This document shows positions 1 through 7,857 of a DNA stretch of 33,752 bases, one piece after another. The stretch is from Candidatus Woesearchaeota archaeon. Lineage in GTDB: Archaea; Nanobdellota; Nanobdellia; Woesearchaeales; JAADFO01. Position numbers and translations under genes: made by a program. The stretch lies in the NCBI GenBank assembly GCA_016926055.1, contig JAFGPE010000046.1, positions 1 to 33,752 of the forward strand, given 5' to 3'. The notes beneath the pieces were generated by a model that was not told the DNA's origin, did not search any database, and saw nothing but the letters and a program-made list of their open reading frames with translations. Numbering within the stretch: position 1 is the first letter of the stretch; each line of letters starts with the position of its first letter.

Positions 1-1
1 A

Positions 2-23
2 AAATTCCCGAAAGGAATTTTTT
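2..23 (+). terminator. Short hairpin followed by a T-run
   Basis: A perfect 7-bp inverted repeat (AAATTCC at 2-8, GGAATTT at 14-20) with a 5-nt loop runs into six Ts at 18-23. It looks like an intrinsic-type terminator for a gene to the left of the window, but archaeal termination often needs only the T-run and the upstream gene is not visible. Confidence 0.3.
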
Positions 24-27
24 AGTG

Positions 28-77
28 CAACAGAATTTCACGCCAACCGCTCATCCGAGATGAGTGGAATTCCGTTG
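28..77. repeat. Nested inverted repeat in an intergenic region
   Basis: Bases 28-41 pair with 64-77 over 14 positions with one mismatch (32/73) and one G-U (38/67). Inside lies a second perfect hairpin, CTCATC (50-55) with GATGAG (59-64), which competes only for base 64. The element could be a folded RNA, a terminator of the left-hand gene or the trace of a small mobile repeat. Nothing here identifies which. Confidence 0.45.
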
Positions 78-134
78 TTTAAAGAATAATCCGTTTTCCA
101 GCAAAAACTATTTTAAATAATATATAAAAACTGA

Positions 135-351
135 TTAGTTATGACTGAAAAAACATATGAAAAACTTATTGAATATTTTAATAAGAACAATGCAGATTGT
201 GAAGGATATCAATCCAGATGATGTGATATTTTTTGCATGCGCCCTTGCTTACGACAATTCAATTCTTTGGTCAGATGATAAAAAGCTGAAAAATCAAACC
301 AAAGTAAAAGTCCTCAACGCGCAGGAAATGAATGATGTTTTGAGTGAGTGA
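135..351 (+). pseudogene. C-terminal remnant of a PIN-domain (VapC-like) protein
   Basis: The frame starting at 157 encodes 64 residues; from about residue 15 it reads like the last third of a PIN-domain nuclease: a D-P-D-D-V-x-F-x-A-x-A-x-A segment, then W-S-D-D-K-x-L-K and V-K-V-L. These correspond to the C-terminal acidic part of the PIN active site. The N-terminal strand with the first catalytic Asp is absent. A second frame from 141 (starting MTEKTYEKLIEYFNKN) looks like the helix that should precede it, so at least one frameshift near 180-190 separates the two pieces. PIN proteins are usually about 130 residues. No antitoxin gene is visible next to it. I read this as a decayed toxin-like gene rather than a functional small protein. 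Confidence 0.5.
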
Positions 352-380
352 ATTAGATTCATTTAAGACAAATCATCAAT

Positions 381-1703
381 CTATAATCTAACATTAGAGC
401 CGTTATGCATCAGATGTACAGACCTATCTGCCTTATATCCCATGTCCTCTGCCAACCCATTCATTGCCGCTGTCATCTTCCTTGTGCCGTGTGCAGGAAT
501 TATATGTTCCGGCTTTACAAGGTTAATTAAGTCCCTTAAGTCCTCCCTAGCTGCATGCCCGCTCTGGTGAATGTCTTTGAAAATCCTGACACCGTCTTCT
601 GCAAGTACTCTTTCGATATAATCCCTGTTTGCAATATTTGTAGGAGTGGGAATTGTCTTGCAGGAAAATATCACATGGTCTTCTGACCTGAACTTAAAGT
701 CCATCTTGTTGTCAACCATCTTTGCCAATGTTGATTTTGGCTCCCCCTGGTGTCCTGTAACAACAAGAAGATATTTATGAACGCCGTCACGCTGAATGTG
801 CTTTAATTTTCTTTTTATCTTCTTGCTATACTTCACAATCTCGACTTCCTTTGAGAAATTAACCAAACCAACAGATTCCGCAGCATGAGTATATTTACCA
901 AGGCTTCTTCCGAGAAAAACAATCTTTCTTCCCAGCTTTCTGCCAAAATCTATTATTGAATTAAGCCTTGCAATATGTGAGGCAAATGTTGTAACAATCA
1001 TCGCCTTTCCCTTTGAGTTTGTGCCAAGCATCACATCCTTCAGCATCTGCTTTGCAACAGACTCAGAAGGCATCTTCATTGCATATTCAGCATAAGTGGA
1101 ATCGACAATTAATGCCCTTACCCCTTTTTTTCCAAGCTCCTCCAATCTCTCGAAGTTCGGCTTTTTCCCGAATGTTGGATAGAGGTCGAACTTGAAATCA
1201 TTTGCATAAAGGATTATGCCTTCCCTTGTATGGACAGCAACCATTGCCGTCTGCGGAGTAGAATGGGTTACATTTATGAGCTCTACCTTGATGTTGCTGG
1301 AGAGAGGATGGACTGAATGATGGGTAAGAGTCTTTATCTTGTTCTTCAGCTTTATCTTCTCATTGACCAAGGTACTATTCAGGACAGCGGTTGTATAGGG
1401 TGTTCCAAGAACATCCGCATCAAAGTTCTGTGACTGAAAAGGTATCGCTCCAAGATGGTCAAGATGCGCATGAGTCGGAATTATCCCCTTGACGTTAAGA
1501 TGCCTTATTCCGGCAATATCAGGAATTGCCCCGGCATCGACAAGCTCCTCGGGGTTTATGTTGAGGATGTCTTCATCCTCTGTATACTTAATATAGTTTT
1601 CAAGATGGATGCCCATGTCAAGGATAACTGCCTCTCCGCCCACCTCCACACAGGTCATATTCTTGCCAACTTCATTGTATCCGCCCACTGCATGGATTTT
1701 CAT
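381..1703 (-). CDS. rnj: Archaeal ribonuclease J (beta-CASP metallo-beta-lactamase)
   Basis: The 440-residue product matches archaeal RNase J, a 5'-to-3' exoribonuclease acting in the cytoplasm in RNA turnover. The metallo-beta-lactamase metal motif T-H-A-H-L-D-H is at residues 77-83 (H78, H80, D82, H83), further metal-site segments follow around residue 146 (H-S-T-P-Q-T) and 168-172, and the beta-CASP part ends with I-P-A-H-G-T near residue 409. The length fits the compact archaeal form, which lacks the long C-terminal extension of bacterial RNase J. The gene lies 39 bp downstream of carB on the same strand but has its own TATA-like box around 1728-1738, about 30 nt before the start codon, so it is probably transcribed separately as well. 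The family is secure; the exonuclease polarity is inferred from the family. Confidence 0.9.
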   Translation of the reverse strand: MKIHAVGGYNEVGKNMTCVEVGGEAVILDMGIHLENYIKYTEDEDILNINPEELVDAGAIPDIAGIRHLNVKGIIPTHAHLDHLGAIPFQSQNFDADVLGTPYTTAVLNSTLVNEKIKLKNKIKTLTHHSVHPLSSNIKVELINVTHSTPQTAMVAVHTREGIILYANDFKFDLYPTFGKKPNFERLEELGKKGVRALIVDSTYAEYAMKMPSESVAKQMLKDVMLGTNSKGKAMIVTTFASHIARLNSIIDFGRKLGRKIVFLGRSLGKYTHAAESVGLVNFSKEVEIVKYSKKIKRKLKHIQRDGVHKYLLVVTGHQGEPKSTLAKMVDNKMDFKFRSEDHVIFSCKTIPTPTNIANRDYIERVLAEDGVRIFKDIHQSGHAAREDLRDLINLVKPEHIIPAHGTRKMTAAMNGLAEDMGYKADRSVHLMHNGSNVRL

Positions 1704-1742
1704 AAGAGAAAAGAAGATATTTGATTAGTATAAAAAGGTTTG

Positions 1743-4700
1743 TTATTTGTAATCATTCCACGCCCTGATTTCAAGGTCATCCATCTTTGTCTCAAGAAGC
1801 GCATCAACAAATACCTTCGTTATCTGAATGTTTGTGAGCAAAGGTATTGAGTAATCGACAGCATTCCTCCTTATCAAGTAATTGTCCTCTGTCACACTCC
1901 TATCAAAATCGTCGGGAATATTTATGACAAAATCGAGCTTCTTTTTCTGCATCAGGGTGATTATATTATCTTGCTTTTGGGAATTGTGGGCTTTATACAC
2001 CATTTTGTTTGGAATATTCTTTGATGTCAGGAATTCTGAAGTATGCTTCGTTGCAAATATATTGAAGCCGGCAGACGATAATGATTTTATTGTGGGCAGC
2101 AGTTTATGTTTGTTCTCATCGCCGCCAAGGCTCACAAGGACATCCTTTTTAGGCAACTCCATCCCGACAGAAAGTATCGACTTCAGGAATGCCTCGTTCA
2201 AAGTCGTACCTATTGTTGCAACCTCTCCAGTGGATGCCATCTCGACAGAAAGAACAGGGTCTGCTCCCCTAAGCCTTGAGAAAGAGAACTGCGGGGCTTT
2301 TACTCCAACCCAATCGAGGTCAAGCGTGTTAAAAGTACCTCTCGGCTTTTTTCCCATTATTGCCTTTGTTGCCAAATCAATAAAGTTTATCTTTGATACC
2401 TTTGAGACAAAAGGAAAGCTCCTTGAAGCCCTCAGGTTTAATTCAATAACCTTGATATGATTCTCTTTTGCAATGAACTGCATATTGAAAGGGCCCGTAA
2501 TCTTCAATCTCGAAGCAACATCCTTCGCAATCTTTTTTATTCTCCTGATTGTCTCGATATATGTCAGCTGGGGTGGAAACACCATTGTTGCATCTCCAGA
2601 ATGAACCCCTGCATTTTCTATGTGCTCGCTTATGGCATAGATTATGATTTTGCCATTATCTGCAACTGCATCAATCTCTATCTCCTTTGCATTTGTTATG
2701 AATTTGGAAATCACAACCGGGTGCTCGCTTGAAACATCAGTTGCTTTCTTCAGGAACTGAGCAAGGTCTTCGTGGTTGAATGCAACACTCATAGCTGCGC
2801 CTGAAAGAACATAGCTTGGCCTTATAAGAACCGGATAGCCCGCCTTGTCGGCAAACCGTTTTGCCTCTTCCACAGTCGTCAGCTCTTTCCATTCTGGCTG
2901 GTCGATGCCAAGCTCGTCAAGAAGTTTTGAGAACTTGTGCCTGTCCTCTGCATTGTCTATTGAAAGAGGGCTGGTCCCAAGAACATTCAATCCTGATTCA
3001 TGGCATTTCATCGCAATGTTATTTGGAATCTGGCCTCCTGTGGAAAGTATCATTCCATAAGGCTGCTCCTTTAAGTAAATCTCGTTGACTGTTTCGAAGG
3101 AAAGTTCGTCAAAATAGAGCTTGTCGCAGATATCATAGTCTGTTGAAACAGTCTCGGGATTGTAGTTTATCATTATGGTGCCATAGCCAAGCTTTCTTAA
3201 AGCGAATACTGAGTTAACGCAGCACCAGTCGAATTCAACAGAACTTCCAATCCTGTATGCTCCTCCTCCAAGGACAACAACAGCATTTTTATTTGCTTTT
3301 GAATAATCAATATCATCTTCCGCTGCATTGTAGGTCAGATAAAGGTAATTTGTCTTTGCAGGGTATTCTGCAGCCAATGTATCAATCTGCTTCACGAACG
3401 GATGGATGTTGTATTTTTTCCTCAAATCAAGAATGTGATTTTCGCTTGTATTGTAAATCAGGGAAAGCTGCCTGTCTGAAAAGCCAATCTTCTTCGCCTC
3501 AAGCAATAGCTCTCTTGTCTTTGGATTTGATTTGAGTTTTTTCTCCATTTCGACAATGTTTTGCATCTTGTAGATAAACCACTTGTCTATCCTTGAAAGC
3601 TCGTAAATCCTATCAACAGAGATTCCCTGTTTTATCGCCTGTATGACAGCAAAAGCTCTTTTGTCAGTCGGATTCTTCAGTTCATGCTCGACATCATCGA
3701 AGCGTATCCTGCCATTATTTGCGACAACGCCATTCATCCCCTGACCAAGCATCCTTATCGCCTTCTGGAAAGTTTCCTCGAAATTCCTGCCTATAGCCAT
3801 CACTTCTCCAACGGATTTCATCTCCGAGCCAATCTGCTTTGACACTTTAGTGAATTTCTCAAGGTCCCATCTTGGAATCTTGACAACAATATAATCCAGC
3901 GCAGGCTCGAAACATGTGCTTGTGATTTTTGTGATTGAGTTTTTAAGCTCCATTATGGAATGGCCTAGAGAAAGCTTTGCAGCAACAAAAGCAAGAGGAT
4001 ATCCTGTTGCCTTTGACGCAAGGGCTGAGCTTCTTGAAAGCCTCGCATTTACCTCTATAATTCGGTAATCCTCGCTAGTTGGGTCTAAAGCAAACTGTAT
4101 GTTGCACTCGCCGATTATTCCAAGATGCCTTATAACCCTTATGGAGATTTCCCTAAGCTTGTGGTATTCTGAATCTGTAAGAGTCTGGCTTGGAGCGACG
4201 ACAATTGACTCTCCAGTATGGATGCCAAGAGGATCGAAGTTTTCCATGTTGCACACAGTAATACAGTTGTCATGGCAATCTCTCACAACCTCATATTCAA
4301 CCTCTTTCCAGCCCGCAAGGCATTCCTCAATGAGGATTTGCTTAATATATGTAAAAGCTTTTGTTGCCATTTCAAAAAGCTGATCCTTTGTCCTTGCAAC
4401 ACCTGAACCCCTGCCACCAAGAGCGTATGCAACTCTTACCATCACAGGATATCCTATCATCGCCGCCGCCTTCAATGCATCCTCAACATTGTTAACCGCT
4501 TCACTCTTGGGTGTTTTTGCATCAATTTTGTTTAATTCATGGACGAATAATGCTCTGTCCTCTGTGTTGATAATGGTCTCGACCGGGGTTCCAAGAACCT
4601 TAACACCATATTTCTTGAAGGTACCGCTATTGAACAACTCAACGCCGCAATTAAGCGCTGTCTGGCCGCCAAAGCTAAGAAGGATTCCATCAGGCTTTTC

Positions 4701-4952
4701 CCTTGCAATCACCTTCTCGACAAAAAAAGGGGTCACCGGAAGGAAATAAATCCTATCTGCCATTCCTTCGGATGTCTGTATTGTAGCAATGTTAGGATTA
4801 ATCAAAACAGTTTTTATTCCCTCTTCCCTGAGGGCTTTCAGCGCCTGGGAGCCGGAGTAGTCGAACTCGCCAGCTTCACCAATTTTTAACGCGCCTGAAC
4901 CCAGGACAATTACTTTTCTTATTTTATGCTGACGGAGATTTTTATTTTTCAT
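1743..4952 (-). CDS. carB: Carbamoyl-phosphate synthase large subunit
   Basis: The large subunit makes carbamoyl phosphate from ammonia (from CarA), bicarbonate and two ATP, feeding both pyrimidine and arginine synthesis. The 1069 residues match the usual 1070-1080. Two homologous ATP-grasp halves can be seen: the first starts with V-L-G-S-G-A-L-K-I-G-E-A-G-E-F-D-Y-S near residue 15, the second with V-V-L-G-G-G-A-Y-R-I-G-S-S-V-E-F-D near residue 565. The last ~140 residues form the MGS-like allosteric domain. Its start codon overlaps the carA stop by 4 bp (ATGA on the minus strand), so the two subunits are translationally coupled. The archaeon has the fused single-chain CarB and not the split form found in some methanogens. 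The function is secure; effector binding cannot be judged. Confidence 0.97.
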   Translation of the reverse strand: MKNKNLRQHKIRKVIVLGSGALKIGEAGEFDYSGSQALKALREEGIKTVLINPNIATIQTSEGMADRIYFLPVTPFFVEKVIAREKPDGILLSFGGQTALNCGVELFNSGTFKKYGVKVLGTPVETIINTEDRALFVHELNKIDAKTPKSEAVNNVEDALKAAAMIGYPVMVRVAYALGGRGSGVARTKDQLFEMATKAFTYIKQILIEECLAGWKEVEYEVVRDCHDNCITVCNMENFDPLGIHTGESIVVAPSQTLTDSEYHKLREISIRVIRHLGIIGECNIQFALDPTSEDYRIIEVNARLSRSSALASKATGYPLAFVAAKLSLGHSIMELKNSITKITSTCFEPALDYIVVKIPRWDLEKFTKVSKQIGSEMKSVGEVMAIGRNFEETFQKAIRMLGQGMNGVVANNGRIRFDDVEHELKNPTDKRAFAVIQAIKQGISVDRIYELSRIDKWFIYKMQNIVEMEKKLKSNPKTRELLLEAKKIGFSDRQLSLIYNTSENHILDLRKKYNIHPFVKQIDTLAAEYPAKTNYLYLTYNAAEDDIDYSKANKNAVVVLGGGAYRIGSSVEFDWCCVNSVFALRKLGYGTIMINYNPETVSTDYDICDKLYFDELSFETVNEIYLKEQPYGMILSTGGQIPNNIAMKCHESGLNVLGTSPLSIDNAEDRHKFSKLLDELGIDQPEWKELTTVEEAKRFADKAGYPVLIRPSYVLSGAAMSVAFNHEDLAQFLKKATDVSSEHPVVISKFITNAKEIEIDAVADNGKIIIYAISEHIENAGVHSGDATMVFPPQLTYIETIRRIKKIAKDVASRLKITGPFNMQFIAKENHIKVIELNLRASRSFPFVSKVSKINFIDLATKAIMGKKPRGTFNTLDLDWVGVKAPQFSFSRLRGADPVLSVEMASTGEVATIGTTLNEAFLKSILSVGMELPKKDVLVSLGGDENKHKLLPTIKSLSSAGFNIFATKHTSEFLTSKNIPNKMVYKAHNSQKQDNIITLMQKKKLDFVINIPDDFDRSVTEDNYLIRRNAVDYSIPLLTNIQITKVFVDALLETKMDDLEIRAWNDYK

Positions 4953-6019
4953 TTCTTCACCAGTTCTGCAAATTTATCAAAAAGAAAGTTAGTATCAACT
5001 GGACCAGGAGTTGCCTCTGGATGGAACTGAACAGACATGAATGGTTTTTTCCTGTGCCGTATCCCTTCGTTTGTCCCATCGTTAGCATTAACGAACCATT
5101 CTTCCCAGTCATTTGGAAGGGATTTTGCATCTACTGCAAATCCATGGTTCTGGCTTGTGATGAAGCAGCGCCTTGTTCCCTCCAGCACGCAGGGCTGGTT
5201 CTGGCTACGGTGGCCGAACTTTAGCTTATATGTGTTTGCTCCTGCAGCAAGAGCAAGAATCTGGTTTCCAAGACAAATACCGAATACTGGCTTATCCTGA
5301 CTTAGTGCTTTCTTTATATTCTCTATTGTTACCTTGCAGGTCTTCGGATTACCGGGACCGTTGCTTATGAAGATCCCGTCATAGCATTCCTCACTGAAAT
5401 CATACTCAAACGGCACCCTCTTGACATAAAGATTTCTTTTCACTAGCTCCCTCACAATGTTATTCTTTGCACCTGTATCGACGAGTATGATTTTAGACTT
5501 CGCCCCCTCGTTATATTCCAGAGGTTCTTTTATTGTAACTTCAGCAACGAGATTTCTTTTGTTCTGGTCCTCAAAAGGGATGTCTTTTTCGAAAATAATC
5601 TTTCCAAGCATCACTCCATTATGTCTTAATTTTTTTGTCAGAGCTCTTGTATCCATTCCTCTCAAGGCCGGAACTCTGTTTTCCTTTAGCCACTCTGAAA
5701 GTGTTTTCTTGCAACCCCAATGGCTGGGCTTCTCACAATAATCATCTATTATTAATCCTGAAATTTGAATCCTGTCAGATTCGAAATGAGAAAGAAGAGC
5801 ATAATCATCCTTTTCTGCTCCTGGGACACCATAGTTTCCTATCAGCGGATAAGTCAAGACAAGGATTTGCCCTCGATAAGAAGGGTCTGTAAAGGACTGG
5901 GGATAACCGACCATGCCTGTGTTAAAAACGACCTCCCCCGATATAGAGTTCTCATGCCCGAAAGAGAAGCCCTCAAACTCTGTACCGTCCTCAAGAACAA
6001 GCTTTGCTTTTCTATCCAT
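4949..6019 (-). CDS. carA: Carbamoyl-phosphate synthase small (glutaminase) subunit
   Basis: CarA hydrolyses glutamine and passes ammonia through a tunnel to CarB. The 356 residues have the CPSase small-chain N-terminal domain (G-x-V-V-F-N-T-G-M near residue 28) and a class I glutamine amidotransferase domain from about residue 175. The catalytic triad is visible: Cys249 in F-G-I-C-L-G-N-Q, and His333 and Glu335 in Q-F-H-P-E-A. It is the first gene of a carA-carB operon. A TATA-like element at about 6047-6057 (minus strand) would start transcription only a few bases ahead of the start codon, so the mRNA should have a very short leader. It is divergent from the proline-rich gene at 6147. Confidence 0.97.
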   Translation of the reverse strand: MDRKAKLVLEDGTEFEGFSFGHENSISGEVVFNTGMVGYPQSFTDPSYRGQILVLTYPLIGNYGVPGAEKDDYALLSHFESDRIQISGLIIDDYCEKPSHWGCKKTLSEWLKENRVPALRGMDTRALTKKLRHNGVMLGKIIFEKDIPFEDQNKRNLVAEVTIKEPLEYNEGAKSKIILVDTGAKNNIVRELVKRNLYVKRVPFEYDFSEECYDGIFISNGPGNPKTCKVTIENIKKALSQDKPVFGICLGNQILALAAGANTYKLKFGHRSQNQPCVLEGTRRCFITSQNHGFAVDAKSLPNDWEEWFVNANDGTNEGIRHRKKPFMSVQFHPEATPGPVDTNFLFDKFAELVKK

Positions 6020-6046
6020 CCTAAAAAAAGAAGATGATTAGCAACC

Positions 6047-6057
6047 ATTTATATTGT
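6047..6057 (-). promoter_or_regulatory. TATA box of the carAB operon
   Basis: On the minus strand this reads ACAATATAAATG-like, about 33 nt ahead of the carA start codon. A short dyad (GTTTC-T-GAAAC) lies behind it at 6063-6073; whether it binds a regulator is unknown. Confidence 0.5.
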
Positions 6058-6146
6058 TTGCGGTTTCTGAAACAAAATTGTTGTCATTATCAAATACTAC
6101 ACAAAGTTTTAATACTCACCAACTTTTTTACCCGGAGGGGTGAAAT

Positions 6147-6866
6147 ATGGGACTATTTGGTTTGAAGAAAAAGCCAAAAACAGAAATAGGTTCAGCTGAC
6201 CTGCCTCCACCTGTGCCTCCCGGAGAAGAGCTAGATGGAGATATTCCTGCACCGCCTTCTGATTTTGATTTGAATATGCCGCTGCCACCAGGCTCTGTGG
6301 ACCAAAATAACGACAGCTTTCCTGAACCGCCGGAAATAAATGAAGATCAGCCGTTCGAGATGCCGAGCTTTCCTGAACCGCCGCAGGAAAATATGGATTT
6401 TAGCCTCCCGCCGATGGGCGATGATTCAACATTCTCTCAGGGCAATATGCCTCCCCGCAAAGAGGAACCGATTGCTTCTCCTAAACAGGAACCTGTGCCA
6501 ACTTCACCTCAACCAGCAATAAAACAAAGCTCTGTCCAGCCGAATCGACAAGAACCGGTGCAAGCAAAGCAACCACCAGAGCAGACTCCACAACAAACCG
6601 TTCAGCCGCAAGAAGAGCCGAAACCTGTGGAACAAAAAAGAATTGATTTTTCAAACCCGTTGTTCGTTCCGATAGAGGAATACAAAGAAACTGAAAAGAA
6701 TGTCAATAATGTAAATGCTGATGTAAAAAGAGCAGAGGACAACCTCGAGAGATTAAGCAGCATTGAATCTGAAGGGAGCGTTGTGATGGAGAGAATCACA
6801 AAGAATGCTGATTTCGTCTTGAAGAAATTAAGCATAATCGATAAGAAGCTGTTCAAAAAAGGGTGA
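6147..6866 (+). CDS. Proline-rich protein of unknown function
   Basis: I do not recognise this 239-residue protein. A basic N-terminus (M-G-L-F-G-L-K-K-K-P-K) is followed by about 150 residues of low complexity, acidic and rich in Pro, Gln and Glu, with repeated P-E-P-P, L-P-P and Q-E-P motifs. Only the last ~70 residues look folded: an I-D-F-S-N-P-L-F-V-P segment then a helical part rich in Glu, Asn and Lys. There are no cysteines, no signal peptide and no membrane segment. A strong Shine-Dalgarno sequence (GGAGGGG, 6135-6141) precedes the start. It is followed after 4 bp by the two coiled-coil genes and is likely their operon partner; the disordered chain may tether a complex. This last point is inference. 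Confidence 0.75.
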   Translation: MGLFGLKKKPKTEIGSADLPPPVPPGEELDGDIPAPPSDFDLNMPLPPGSVDQNNDSFPEPPEINEDQPFEMPSFPEPPQENMDFSLPPMGDDSTFSQGNMPPRKEEPIASPKQEPVPTSPQPAIKQSSVQPNRQEPVQAKQPPEQTPQQTVQPQEEPKPVEQKRIDFSNPLFVPIEEYKETEKNVNNVNADVKRAEDNLERLSSIESEGSVVMERITKNADFVLKKLSIIDKKLFKKG

Positions 6867-6870
6867 TTTC

Positions 6871-7092
6871 ATGAAAGAGTCCCAGTTTTTCGTTAAGATA
6901 AACGAGTTTAAGGAGATATTTGATATTGTCAACACGATAAAAGCCAAGCTGGATGAAGCACACAAGAGCTTCGAGAAGATATATGGCCTAAAAGCTGAGG
7001 AAGAAAAGTTTTTGGAACAGTGGAAGCAAGACATTGACGAGGTTGAAAGAAAAATCGGTTTTGTCGAAGGGGTATTGTTTACCCGGGAATGA
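6871..7092 (+). CDS. Small coiled-coil protein, unknown function
   Basis: This encodes a 73-residue charged protein with no recognisable family. Almost the whole chain is compatible with helix and heptad spacing of Ile/Leu/Phe (V-K-I-N-E-F-K-E-I-F-D-I-V at residues 8-20; E-E-K-F-L-E-Q-W-K-Q-D-I-D-E-V from about residue 44). It has no Cys, signal peptide or membrane span. It begins 4 bp after the stop of the Pro-rich gene and ends 10 bp before the next coiled-coil start, so the three genes look like one transcript. A helix-bundle or adaptor subunit is the most that can be said. Confidence 0.7.
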   Translation: MKESQFFVKINEFKEIFDIVNTIKAKLDEAHKSFEKIYGLKAEEEKFLEQWKQDIDEVERKIGFVEGVLFTRE

Positions 7093-7102
7093 GGTTTGAG
7101 TG

Positions 7103-7498
7103 ATGAAGGAAAAAACAGAGGCAGATTTTTTCGTGGAACTTAAGGATCCTGTTGAGTTGAGGAGAGCTGTACTTGAAGCTTCAAAGAAATCGATAAGGTT
7201 TTTGCAGAATTACGAGAGCATAAAGAAAAACAGGACAGAGAAAAGCGAGGAGATTGAGAGATTAAAGGCCACAATAAAAGAGATAAGTCTCCTTTTCACA
7301 AGACTGAAGGCAGAGCTTCCTAAAGTGAAGGACGTTCTGCCGCCTGAGTTCAAGAAATTCTTCCATTCAAGACCTGTAACTGTAAAAGTCGTAAAGCCGC
7401 CCATTGCCTCGGTTGAAATAAGACCTAGGGAGAAGGAGATAAATAAGCTGGAGCAGGAACTAAAGGACATTGAATCGGAGCTTGAAAGGCTAAGTTAA
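7103..7498 (+). CDS. Coiled-coil protein, unknown function
   Basis: The 131-residue product begins with a segment resembling the start of the preceding small protein (D-F-F-V-E-L-K-D-P versus Q-F-F-V-K-I-N-E-F), then has a long charged coiled coil to about residue 75, a Pro-containing linker (V-L-P-P-E-F-K-K-F-F) and a second short coiled coil at the C-terminus. I chose ATG 7103 because GAGGT at 7091-7095 is correctly spaced from it; a GTG at 7100 is in frame. The shared N-terminal pattern hints that the two coiled-coil genes are paralogues or partners. No enzyme motif is visible. Confidence 0.7.
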   Translation: MKEKTEADFFVELKDPVELRRAVLEASKKSIRFLQNYESIKKNRTEKSEEIERLKATIKEISLLFTRLKAELPKVKDVLPPEFKKFFHSRPVTVKVVKPPIASVEIRPREKEINKLEQELKDIESELERLS

Positions 7499-7540
7499 TT
7501 CTTTAGATTTTTTCACCTCATTGATTTTCTTCAGCAGTAA

Positions 7541-7551
7541 CATTTTTAAAA
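7541..7551 (+). promoter_or_regulatory. Putative TATA box of tRNA-Leu(CAA)
   Basis: CATTTTTAAAA lies about 26 nt before position 7574. That is where a partial copy of the tRNA 5' end begins, 57 nt ahead of the mature tRNA. The tRNA should therefore be made with a leader of about 57 nt. Confidence 0.5.
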
Positions 7552-7573
7552 CAGAGTTAATTCTCCTTGCATC

Positions 7574-7588
7574 GAGGGGATGCCGGAG
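7574..7588 (+). repeat. Partial copy of the tRNA-Leu(CAA) 5' end in its leader
   Basis: GAGGGGATGCCGGAG at 7574-7588 matches the first 15 bases of the tRNA (7631-7645) at 14 of 15 positions. The one difference would put an A at tRNA position 2 opposite G71, so this copy cannot be the functional 5' end. The second tRNA-Leu gene has the same arrangement at 8860. Confidence 0.7.
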
Positions 7589-7661
7589 AACATCTGGCGT
7601 TCCGGCGCCGGTGTCTGGACTGGCCAAAATGCGGGGATGCCGGAGTGGCCAAACGGGATAG

Positions 7662-7692
7662 ATTTCCGACGTCAAGGCGCTAGAAAATCCAA
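7662..7692 (+). other. Noncanonical 31-nt tRNA intron (position 30/31)
   Basis: A full BHB can be drawn: central 4-bp helix GGAT (7656-7659) with ATCC (7687-7690), 3-nt bulges AGA (7660-7662) and AAA (7691-7693), and an inner helix TTTC (7663-7666) with GAAA (7683-7686). Cutting after the second base of each bulge, as archaeal splicing endonuclease does, removes 7662-7692 and restores the fifth base of the anticodon stem. Confidence 0.85.
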
Positions 7693-7699
7693 ACTCAAG

Positions 7700-7748
7700 T
7701 TATTGAGTGATGAGGTCCTAAAAGGATCGATGAAATGCTCTATGGGCC
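7700..7748 (+). other. Canonical-position 49-nt tRNA intron (37/38)
   Basis: The central helix is CTCA (7694-7697) with TGGG (7743-7746), including one U-G pair; the bulges are AGT (7698-7700) and CCA (7747-7749). Cuts after the second base of each bulge leave 37=G and 38=A. The flanking helix AUAGA/UCUAU exists only after the 7662-7692 intron has been removed. The inner helix is weak (TA..GAG with CTCTA). A local CTCAA/TTGAG hairpin (7694-7698/7703-7707) competes with the splicing fold. Confidence 0.75.
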
Positions 7749-7816
7749 ATCTATTGGCTTAGTGCCTACGGGGGTTCAAATCCTCCTCCCCGCATATTTT
7801 TAATTTCCTAGAAAGT

Positions 7817-7825
7817 TATATAAAC
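7817..7825 (+). promoter_or_regulatory. TATA box ahead of the endonuclease leader RNA
   Basis: TATATAAAC lies 26 nt or so before 7846, which would put the transcript start about 12 nt ahead of the structured element at 7858-7930 and about 115 nt ahead of the homing-endonuclease start codon. Confidence 0.5.
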
Positions 7826-7857
7826 AAATCTTTAACTATTTTTTGTTATCAACGATA

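Larger units (their letters stand above)
7631..7794 (+). tRNA. tRNA-Leu(CAA) with two BHB introns
   Basis: The acceptor stem (GCGGGGA with TCCCCGC, discriminator A at 7794), the D-arm (CCG/CGG), the long leucine-type variable arm (UGGC...GCC) and the T-arm (GGGGG, UUCAAAU, CCUCC) are all present; no CCA is encoded. Reading it with a single intron gives anticodon UCC or Ala anticodons on a leucine body, which makes no sense. Removing 7662-7692 and 7700-7748 gives the perfect arm AUAGA-CUCAAGA-UCUAU with anticodon CAA (7696-7698) and a mature length of 84 nt, the same as the second tRNA-Leu here. Both introns can be drawn with BHB motifs. The tRNA decodes UUG. Long introns at 37/38 in this isoacceptor are common in archaea; the extra one at 30/31 is not. 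Confidence 0.88.

Noticed and set aside
7631-7794. A single-intron reading of the first tRNA
   Set aside because: With only one intron between ATAGA and TCTAT the anticodon would be UCC, UGC or GGC on a leucine-type body with a long variable arm. The two-intron solution gives CAA with perfect pairing.
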